Notes under the pieces: model-generated | Seen by the model: the letters and a program-made list of their open reading frames with translations, nothing else | Told to the model about the DNA's origin: nothing | Databases searched by the model: none | From: Letharia columbiana | Taxonomy: Eukaryota > Ascomycota > Lecanoromycetes > Lecanorales > Parmeliaceae | Reading direction: 5' to 3' | NCBI RefSeq assembly: GCF_014066305.1 | Contig: NW_023501039.1 | Location: 682,001-746,000, forward strand | Length of the DNA stretch: 64,000 nt | Part shown: positions 56,301 to 64,000 of the stretch, one piece after another | Layout of the letters: every line of letters starts with the position of its first letter | How positions within the stretch are numbered: the first letter of the stretch is position 1 | Translations under genes and position numbers: made by a program

Positions 56301-56789
56301 AGCAGCCATGATGTTATTCGATCAAGTCCGAATCAAACCCGCTTCGTTGAAAGTTTTGAAACGCAATCGCCACGGATTACGCTCGTACCTCCGTCCCCCG
56401 GCTTCGAAGCCCGCAGCTTTTTCTCTGACGATAGTTCGCAAGTGCGTCCCAGGGGAGCCTTTAGGAAGCGGTTTTCTGCACTCAGAAATAGAGCGCCAAG
56501 AGGAGCTTCCACGGATGAACCTCGAGGCTACGATCGAGGCTTACTAAGTTCCGCTTTAGGCAGATCGAGAGCTAGTGGCCGCAGTAGCAGGCAGAGTGAG
56601 AATACCGCAATCACGGCCGGGGCTTCTTCCCGTGCATCACAGACCAAGCGCGCCAGACGAAAGCTCGTGAAGAAGCTTAGATCCTGGTGGCAACGAGGCG
56701 AGGATCGCGTCCGAGAATGGAGATGGAGGAGGCGTTACAACGGAGCAATTGATCGCTCAGTGAGCGCTGATCTTTACGCAGGAGTTTGA
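53343..56789 (+). CDS. Large Ser/Pro-rich fungal protein of unknown function
   Basis: Single exon of 1148 residues from the ATG at 53343 (MTVMPLSELPSYHPARNA). Nearly all of it is disordered: Ser/Pro/Arg-rich with many SPxx and TPxx sites, plus a conserved-looking short motif, IPTPSPIFYDYTEAFE (about residues 310-325). The C-terminus is strongly basic and aromatic (KRARRKLVKKLRSWWQRGED, RVREWRWRRRYN), which could bind membrane or nucleic acid. Another possible motif is ISRFSKILSINDDLLNLDEL-like (SRFSKILSINDDLLNLDELA). I recognise no domain. Such proteins in filamentous fungi are often cortical or septal, but I do not assign that here. Confidence 0.8.
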   Translation: MTVMPLSELPSYHPARNAIGQSQDDVHDGNPRTGPLNGDENSNILKNPSSIQSMLRNTTETGNVGQFSIKPSRVPSSLPRPSKARATPSKQRQPGAYYNRDEDTNIRHTPLQSRQEKTASNGPGFQNQIPRSHRGPARSPSIEDYRSYSTTKSSYASHSLTTHHPHTNGGHGGPGGPHNLRPRSPFAYPTRLKRPGYRPSSPALSEFNKQNRSQTSLHRRPSFRTNSPSSLHTNGAPSPWRKGVNRSDPLLRYYPQSAVPISGRAPSPSPTSTRPHTPKASPSVKSIASSTNGLQATPNGSWINSQIPTPSPIFYDYTEAFEEQGVEQQDYSHYVSLSAGTLAEHPMLDTATTTYYELDASPDSTGRTELPSEDSIPKLKTQSTDNRFDQTTSQFEVDDQSSMQALHKDLSEVPELPEGDLSNAEADVAPTKHDDVPIDQEIQYPFPKQASPLMATTERSKQLSDQELCRESPLQVENLATTSRTSESPKRRVSSPIESIHSTHPAPQPVPEWESSSPKDPKALPSSVASPPPVGQPAVDSDHGKGPEGENRRSLQLVRATSFEDHSGNEHTVTEIVSPTPERSIISPNSVSRFSKILSINDDLLNLDELASRIKGKDRADGPMQGTMDSRPRVARIEPPWRKRSVQLRDIATRQNAADYALVEASDSEDEPELTQGLRQTFCKPDERPLDNRSRSPPITLPSQLVHRGYPGPLSIRRSPAVRRSTSDLRKVRDPPVADPDQDLGSPEESLTHVAVTLEAKKSIPLPLDSDQKFESPREYTVQEDLTPDIKPPPSPNKELPPLPSERPAVVSLSPPVAPRLPSLPFSFTPLIQRRSEDETASAAEPEPAASSCLDQGEKKYEDEETEAPIPATQFGPDRTSIASSPDSRPWNLDTSYPWSDQQPKLEVTMPEPTEDPNQSTRSLPRFRFKIQRASSTTEGTAKITKYPSSSDASPSQFASSYDAFQGTAFRWKRYPTLSVMPGQINSSHDVIRSSPNQTRFVESFETQSPRITLVPPSPGFEARSFFSDDSSQVRPRGAFRKRFSALRNRAPRGASTDEPRGYDRGLLSSALGRSRASGRSSRQSENTAITAGASSRASQTKRARRKLVKKLRSWWQRGEDRVREWRWRRRYNGAIDRSVSADLYAGV

Positions 56790-57356
56790 CTATCGATATT
56801 CCTTGTCTGAAAAGTCATATCACCGGAGGATGGTGTTCTTTTTTTTGCTATGATCTGCTTTTCCTAGGCTTCGCTCTTCGGATATGCCTTCCTAATGACC
56901 GGAAAACAACATCAACCAAACATTTAAGCAACATCGCTCAATCTTGCTCTCGCCAGACGTTGATAGAGGTTTTCATGACACGAGAATGGCTCGGATCAAT
57001 ATAAGCAATAGCATTTTGTTAAGCTTTTACATAGTAGATTATCCAGGCTTTTCTTGTAGCTTTACCCTAAATAGAAGGAAATATACCAATTTGAGCACAT
57101 TTATTTATCTTCTCGCTCGAGAAATTCGAACTCTTTTAGTCGGTGACTCAACGCTTTTAAATATATATCTATCATATGAACAGTCCTTTGATTCCTGCAA
57201 CAAACACATCTTCTGTCTGACTGCCACTACCACTACCACCTGCTTCAAACTGCTACACACCACATACCACAAACATCAAGCAACCGTGAACATCAGATAC
57301 TCACCCACACCACCGAAAAAAAAACACATACACATCCCCCACTTTTATCAGCCACC
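56790..57356. promoter_or_regulatory. Spacer and probable leader of the small basic ORF
   Basis: The last ~150 bp are C/A-rich with an A9 run and end GCCACCATG, typical of a fungal 5' leader and start. Confidence 0.4.
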
Positions 57357-57614
57357 ATGTGGGTCCGCCGCTCCTTCCCCACAAAGCACTCCCACGACGG
57401 CATCAACACGCTCCGGCGCAAACGACGCACCGCCAGCCACGGCAACCGCATCGCCCGCGCCCTCTCCCGCTTCCGCTCCTTCGCCGCCTCCACCGTCATC
57501 AAGGCGACCGGGAGCAGCGGCAGGGACGAGGACGAGGACGGGATCGACTGGGGCAGTGAGGAGGTGAGGGCGTTTATCCGCCCGAGGGACGAGGAGTGGA
57601 CTTGGAATCAGTGA
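57357..57614 (+). CDS. Small basic protein of unknown function
   Basis: 85 residues from an ATG in an excellent context (CCACCATGTGG). The N-terminal half is very basic (MWVRRSFPTKHSHDGINTLR, RKRRTASHGNRIARALSRFR); the C-terminal part is acidic (GRDEDEDGIDWGSEEVRAFI). Codons strongly favour C in the third position, unlike the surrounding non-coding DNA, which supports real coding. No family recognised; the basic amphipathic start could be a targeting signal or nucleic-acid-binding tail. Confidence 0.55.
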   Translation: MWVRRSFPTKHSHDGINTLRRKRRTASHGNRIARALSRFRSFAASTVIKATGSSGRDEDEDGIDWGSEEVRAFIRPRDEEWTWNQ

Positions 57615-58159
57615 TTTTGTTGGACGTTCTGGGCGAAGGGAGACAAGACGGAGACGACGGACGGCGCGCCGTTTGTGCGACACCTACGGGCATTTCGACT
57701 GTCAATGGGGTAGCGGCTCGGAAGGCAATGCGACGGACATCAAGTGAATGAGTGAAAGAAGGGTAGGGGGGTTGAAACGAAGATCGGTCCTGGGTGAAAG
57801 TTACGTGGATATGCTGCGCTACAACAGAATGCATGCGCAGTGCGGTTGCGATGACAGCGAGGATGCAACTGTGGGAAGACGGGGAATCGACTGGCGATGG
57901 CCTCACGCGGGAAGAGTCGTTGCGGATTGACGGGCAGGCTTGCTGGTATCACGCAGGTGTCGGAAGCGGGAGGTCTGAGGAACGTGCGGAAGAGGTGTAC
58001 GGAAATTTTTGGGTTTTGAAAGAGGAATGAGATTGAAGATAAGGCGGTGGATGCGCTACACTCCATGGAACCACACATAACGATAGATTGAATAAAAGCT
58101 TCCTTCTACGGATTGGTTTTGCTCGTCGTGGTATCGTTGTGCTCGTGGACTGAATTTGC
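57615..58159. other. Convergent 3' intergenic region
   Basis: Between the small basic ORF and MON1. No feature seen. Confidence 0.4.
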
Positions 58160-60303
58160 TCAAAATACCTGGCGGCAGGAGGAGTCAGCTATTTACAGAT
58201 ATTATGTTCGTCCAAGGATTGGATACTCACTGCGCCACCGATGATGAACACCCTTTCTTCCTCCCTTCGTACCCACTGTATGACCTTGTTGGCACTCTGA
58301 GCGAGGGCGTTGCGGCTGGCGTGAGGACCAGCGACACAGTATAACTCGAAGAGCGGCGTTACCCATGCTAGGGATATCGACTCACGACTGATGCAATGAT
58401 GCACTTTGAGATGAGCGTTCTTTGCGTGTACGCTGGCGTGGAGTGCGTGGTACAACGAGAGTAGTCTCCGTTTAGCCAGTAGCGTGGTAAAGCTCGGCTC
58501 GTAGGATGGCATGGTGAATTGAACATTGGCTCGAGACTTGTACAGAAAATGGCGAAGCACAGTGCCGGGGACAATGTCTGTTGTTGTAGGTCGGCCACGC
58601 CGTACTGCAGATTTTATGATTGCCATGCTACCATTGGCCTCGAGTTCCTCAACGAGTGAATCCCTCATCTTGCGAAGGTCATAGAAACTTTCCTTGTTAG
58701 CGCTGATGAGCAGTATGGCTATGTCGTCCGGTTTTCCGGTCTCGTTTTGGCCCTCACGCCCTTCTTCCCCCCCACTTTCGTATGCGCTGACGAAGCTGAC
58801 GTACATGTATAGATAGCCATTCTTGTTGAATCCAGGAAGACATAATGGTATCCAATTCTCTCCACCTCCTGCCTTGACTCCTCGTGCTTCGAAAAGCATG
58901 TTAAATATCAGCTGCAGGTCGCTCGGATGTAATGAGTGCTTCCTTGGTCGAACGACGCTGACCAACCTCCCACTAGCTACAATCAAGCCATATAACAAAG
59001 TCTCGCATCGTGTGCGTAGTAGCGTATCATTGATGACTTGCCGATGGGTCTTCCGGACTTTCAGACATTCTAGCGCAGAGAGTAATGTAGGCGGTGAGCC
59101 CCGAGTGAAAGTGTCCGCAAGCGCGGAGAGCAATGGCTCTGTACCTTGCAGAGGACGTCGCAAATCGGTGGATGGCCGATTCGAGAACATATGGGTCAAG
59201 TTAGGCAACGTCAGCGTAGACAAAATTTGCATGTACAGAGCCTCTAGCTGGACACGAAGCTGTAGGTCGTTCTCTCCGAGCTTGCTGATGGCTACGAGGT
59301 ATAGAGGACCCTGGGACATGACTACAAATCTTGCGCCTGCTGCTGTAAATCCTTTCAGCTGATCGTGTGCACCCTCGTAGAAAGAGATGATGGTCTGTAT
59401 GATTCCGATGTACCCGGATATGAGATTGTCATCGCCGTGCCGGTTGTAGATGGGCTTTCCAGCCGACGAGAGTATCAAAAAGTGTTTTCTTTTGGACTTC
59501 CACTGGTTCAGTAGCTGCTCTGCAAGTTCGATTCAGTCACCTATATTGGAATCTGTAACCAGTCTAAACTTACCTTCGTTCTCACCGTCCGCAGCAACTG
59601 CACCGATCTCGTCAAATTCTCGATAAAAATCTACAGTCGCCTCATCGTCTTCGTATGCAACCGAGTCGAATGGATTCAGAGCTCCGTTTTGCGTACTATG
59701 TAGCCTCCATGCAGGACTCTCTTGAGATGCTCCGAGGACTTCACCCAGTAGGCTTTCGACATCCCCGCCTGTCTCGAGACTTGGCGCATAGCTCTTGACG
59801 CTGGCAGAATCACCACCCTCGCTGCCACTTAGGTCTTTGATCCTCTTTATACTGCCAAACGCAGCTGTTGCTTTTGAAGGGGGCGTCGTCTGCGCTGAGG
59901 CATCGAAGGTCTCTCGGGATCCATCTTGGTATGACTGAGTGTGGATATCGGTGCGGGACAGAGCAGTGGTAGCAGTAGACAGTAGTTGCGGTCGCGAAGT
60001 CTTCCTGGATCTCTGGAGAGAACTTTTCGGACTGTATGACCCTTCTCGCAGTAGATTCACATTGGTTGGTCTCGGCGGTAATGGTGGACGATACTCTTGT
60101 TCTGTTTCTAGACTTTGAAAGCGTGCCTGCGATATCGTAGATGATTCCACCTTTGAACTCGTCTCAGCACCCTCCTCTTTCAATACTCGAATCGTAGACT
60201 CGTCCTCGCCATCTCTGGGCGGCGATGTTGCTTTGCTCCGGTCGTTCGCAAGCTCTTCTCCACCTTCGCTGGTAGCCAAGGAGTCCTCGCCATCATGGCC
60301 CAT
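58160..60303 (-). CDS. MON1: Vacuolar fusion protein Mon1
   Basis: Exons (minus) 60303-59574, 59519-58231 and 58168-58160 total 2028 nt, or 675 residues. A disordered N-terminal region (~235 residues) precedes the longin domains: [60 protein letters not shown], then [40 protein letters not shown] and [20 protein letters not shown]. Mon1 with Ccz1 is the guanine-nucleotide exchange factor for Ypt7/Rab7 and drives endosome-to-vacuole maturation. The last exon codes only VF-stop; it turns the frame's GGA(V) end into the family ending [10 protein letters not shown]. Shares a divergent 292-bp promoter with DOP1, also a trafficking gene. Confidence 0.93.
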
Positions 60304-60595
60304 AGACGTCAGGGTCTAAAGGTGTTGGGCAATTTGTGGGGAGCCTGAACGCCGATTGGGCATTGGCCGTCGGGGATAGAAAGTTTGGTGGCATGGGAAG
60401 GGGGGGGGGTTATCGCGTCGCCGCCGACGAGTAAAGGGCGCTAGCGAAGCTACGCTACTTGTTCACTTCAGGCACTCACATTCTAAGATAATGAAAATGT
60501 TGTACGGATTCTGTCTTCTCTACGGCAAACCCGTATGGAACGTAAACCGTCGATACATTGAGTCTAGAGATTGTCACCCATGATTCAGCGACAGA
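60304..60595. promoter_or_regulatory. Divergent promoter MON1 / DOP1
   Basis: 292 bp with a 10-G run at 60400-60409. Both flanking genes act in endomembrane traffic. Confidence 0.45.
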
Positions 60596-63500
60596 ATGCC
60601 GGTCAATGCGAGTCAGACTGTGCGCCCAAACTCGCCTGCTATCCCTGATGAAGGTACATTCGTCCGAATATCCAAATAGATCTTTTTTGAGCCACGCAGT
60701 AACATGATTGAAAGCTGGAGCGAACAGGAAAGACAAGGGTTACCGACGCTATGCTTCCAACGTCGAACGGGCCTTGTCTCTCTTTGACACCGCACTTCAG
60801 GAATGGGCAGACTATATTGCCTTCCTAGGACGTCTGTTGAAGGTAATGTGCCCACTCACAGATAAATTCTCTCGGCCTAAACCCATGCGTTAGGCACTTC
60901 AATCGAAACCGTCTGGTACCACCGATGTGCCACATAAAGCGCTTGTAGCCAAGCGTTTATCACAATGTTTGGATCCACCGCTTCCTTCGGGAGTCCACCA
61001 AAAGGCGTTGGAAGTATATGCCTATGTATTTTCTACTTTGGACGTAAGTTAAAACCTCTATTTCTTGCCGCATTATCTGAAAATCAACTGAGTAGAGAGA
61101 TGGTCTCTCACGAGATCTACCACTCTATCTCCCTGGACTGGCGCCTACGTTGTCATTCGCATCGCTATCGGTGAAGCCGACACTTCTATCGCTATTTGAG
61201 ACGTTTATTTCACCTCTAGACCCAGTCATGCTACGCTCGGCTCTCAAGGCGATTACCCTGGCCTTACTTCCCGGCCTAGAGGAAGAAACGAGCGAGGAAT
61301 TTGAACGCACCCTCAGTCTTTTGAACAAGATCAAAAGTGCAGTTGGCCAGGGGCTCGAGCGTAATATTGGTCACTCAAATGTCTCCGGTGATCAGTATTA
61401 TTGGCAAAGCTTATTTTTAGCCTCTATCACCAGCCCAAGTCGACGTCAGGGTGCTCTGGCGTACATGGTCAGAGAGCTTCCTCCTCTAGGGACATCTATT
61501 ATTCCACATCCGGGATCCAATCATGCTGAAGAGTCTGAAATGAGGGGCGTTGGCAGGAAGCTTCCCACCCAGATCGAAGCAGTTACTACACCGGAACCAG
61601 GACTCTTAGTTCGCTGTTTTGCTGCAGGCCTCCAAGATGAACAGCTTCTGATCCAAAGAGGCTTCTTGGATCTTTTGGTCACCCATCTACCACTCCATTC
61701 TGCTGTACTACGTCAGAAGGTTGTATCTAGAGACCTTGAACTACTTGTTGCAGCAGCGGCGGCCGTCGTGGTACGCAGAGAGATGAGTCTGAACCGTCGA
61801 TTGTGGACTTGGTTTTTAGGACCAGAAGCATCCTCAGGGCCAGATGATAGCACTTCGAGTTCTCCAGACTCCAGTCCAACGATTACTCCTGCAAGAAGTT
61901 CCAATCTACAGCTTTCTCAGACGGAATATTTCGAGCGTTACGGACTTGCACCTTTGGTCAGTGGTGTACTAAAAATGGTTGTTGATGATTCTTTAAAACC
62001 CCTGGAGAAAGCTCGTCCATTCCGAATATGTCTCTCTCTAATGGATCGCTGGGAAATTGGCGGGCTTGTGGTTCCACAGATCTTTTTACCAGCAATGGAA
62101 AGTGTTTGGCAATACCAGAGATTAGCTCCATCTAAGGAAGCTTTAGAGGAGGTCTTGCGCAGCGCCAACGTTTTCTTTGATGCAATTGAAAGTAGCTTGA
62201 TCTGGGCCGAGCTGACAAAGATTGTAATCGGAGCACTGAAGACCAAAGATCCTAAGCCTTCAGAAGTCGACTTGTTGAGCCCCAAGGATCGTCTAGATCT
62301 TGTGCTGTTCGTCATTACAAATTTCAATATTCGGGAAGAAGAAATGCTGGCCATTCATATACCAATGGTCACCCTAGCTCTGATAATCAGCTTGCGACTT
62401 CATTTTGAAGCACCTTCGAACACCTTCAAAGAAAGCGTATTCCCCGTAATCGAAATCGCGTTCGATATTGCGATCCACCTGTTCGATCTTATTCCAGCCA
62501 AAATCGTTAAGAGCGGAGAAGAAAAAGAGCCTAAAGCCCGCAGTAATGGACGACAGAAAGATAGCAGCCCTCAAACTCTACAAGAGATTCAGGACTTTTA
62601 TCACAATTTGCAAAGAGGCTCAGAGGATGCAACCCCACCCCTTGACAACACGAACGTAAGAGATCTGCTACTGCACAATGCCACTCAGGTTGTTGCCCAT
62701 GGACTTGAAGTGCCCATCCAGGTAGCTTACCTGGAGAAGGCGGTAGCTTTTCTTGATAAGCTCCTACGCAAAGCACGAGTTTCCAGTCTGGAAGACGACG
62801 AGGAGCCCGATAACGGGGCGCTGGTACCGGTAATGTCAAGTCTTTCAACGGCCTTAGATGCAGGTGTCGCCAAGAATGGAATTGAAATGTTGCCTTTTCC
62901 TACTCTTGCAGTACTGGTCTCCACTCTCGAAATGATGAGCAATGCATCGCCTTCGAAGGCTTGGAATTCCAACCATCGCGTACGACAAATACTCCCAAAC
63001 CTTTTGACCGGCCTTTGGACGTACATATCTCCTGCTAGACCTAGACATAGCGTTGAGGCAGTCCGTTGTCTTTGGCGAGTTCACTCAGTATCGCCAGATG
63101 TACGACTTGTAGAGGGGTCAATTGCTACCCTCATGTTACAGGATGAGGATGGTCATAGAGCTCAGAACGTAAAGATTGAGGGTGCCCGTCGATTCGCTAC
63201 CGTGTGGGCTCATAGCGGCTCGACTGCAAGAATACCAACTGATCGTCGTCTGAACTCGGGACGTTCTCTGCACCAATCAGGCAAAAGAATCAAGGAGCCA
63301 ATTGTACTAGCGCAGCCGTTGCTACTTCTTCTTGACTCGCTCTTTGATCCAAAAACTGAACTGTTCATGTTCACTGTGAGCTGGTTGCAGTCGCTTTCAA
63401 GCATACAACTGTTAGTCTCCAGTACGTCTTCCGTGATAGAAGAAGAGCTTACAATTTCCTTATAGGATTATCGACTTTTTGATTGATCGCCTTGATGCTT

Positions 63501-64000
63501 CGCCATACTTAGCACATGAGAGATACTCAGCTGCACAAACCGATGAACAGGAAATATTGGACAAAACCGGTGCTTCGCTCGAAGTTGATGACTGCTTGTA
63601 TTATCTCCAGACTATTCTCAACATAACCAAGCATTCCACAGCAAACATTAGTGCGTCGCTCGCTGGGAAGTTGAGTGCCACGAATACAAACAGGGACAAG
63701 CACACCGAAGAAGCAGGAGTCTCCGGACCAGTCAAAGTCATCGTAGATATTGAGGAACCGGCCATGACTGTTCAGTCTTATTTGACCCAAGTATGTATGA
63801 GAATTCTGGAGGACCACCACCAGGAGCAACACGGTGGTGTCCGCCAGAGGATTTCGGTTCTACAGCAAACCTCGGCGTCTCTTCTGAAGCAATTGCTACT
63901 TGCTCCCTCTTCTACTATGCTAGTGGCGATGAACCTAGAGGAATCTCTGATTGGAATGCTATCGCGGGCCGTTGAGCAATCGGACAACATGCTTCAATTG
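60596..64000 (+). CDS. DOP1: Dop1 (Dopey) family protein, 5' part; runs off the window
   Basis: Exons 60596-60653, 60733-60842, 60894-61043, 61096-63410 and 63466 to beyond 64000. The first 1056 residues are present; family members are about 1700-1900. Key matches: [80 protein letters not shown] and [20 protein letters not shown], all characteristic of the Dopey N-terminal domain; the rest is HEAT-like and helical. Dop1 works with the flippase partner Neo1/ATP9A and Mon2 at endosomes and Golgi, and affects cell morphology in Aspergillus (dopA). Start: the ATG at 60596 joins as [11 protein letters not shown] across a GTACAT intron; this first join is less certain than the rest. Confidence 0.92.

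Overview
This is a gene-dense nuclear segment of a filamentous ascomycete (Pezizomycotina). Genes are intron-rich, introns are mostly 48-80 bp with GT..AG ends and CTRAY-like branch points, and every recognisable product is a fungal nuclear gene. Two near-identical 146/147-bp introns match the published description of introner-like elements, which are best known from Dothideomycetes, so that class is my best guess (inference). I see no tRNA or rRNA gene, no intact transposon, no CRISPR array and no secondary-metabolite cluster.

Layout, left to right: a MARVEL-type membrane protein (+); an ataxin-10/Ctr86 homologue (-); a small P-loop kinase (+); an MFS monocarboxylate-permease-like transporter (-) holding introner copy A; the Swf1 palmitoyltransferase (-) head to head with the telomere protein Rap1 (+); a CCCH plus CHY zinc-finger protein (-); a protein with an AreA GATA-like motif and a DUF3295 region (-); a 5.2-kb stretch with no convincing gene; CCT5 chaperonin (-) head to head with HP1 (+); a conserved unknown (-) head to head with Lsb5 (+); Kar9 (-); an orphan exon-like ORF; an unknown with a possible calponin-like segment (-); a six-exon acylphosphatase (-); the kelch protein Kel3/KLHDC4 (-) holding introner copy B, head to head with the RecQ helicase Sgs1/BLM (+); a 74-residue hydrophilic protein (-); a long Ser/Pro-rich unknown (+); a small basic ORF (+); and Mon1 (-) head to head with Dop1 (+), which runs off the right edge.

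Most genes are housekeeping: chromatin and telomere (Rap1, HP1, Sgs1), protein folding (CCT5), membrane traffic and lipidation (Swf1, Lsb5, Mon1, Dop1) and spindle positioning (Kar9). They do not form one pathway. Five gene pairs share divergent promoters of roughly 290-580 bp.

I built the gene models by joining open frames at splice sites until reading frame and family similarity agreed. In nearly every multi-exon model the exon lengths sum to a multiple of three. Very short exons (7, 9, 10, 10, 13, 13, 15, 15 and 18 nt) and two probable GC-AG introns were needed. The most notable observation is the introner pair. Second is a strict 25-residue repeat in the linker of Rap1.
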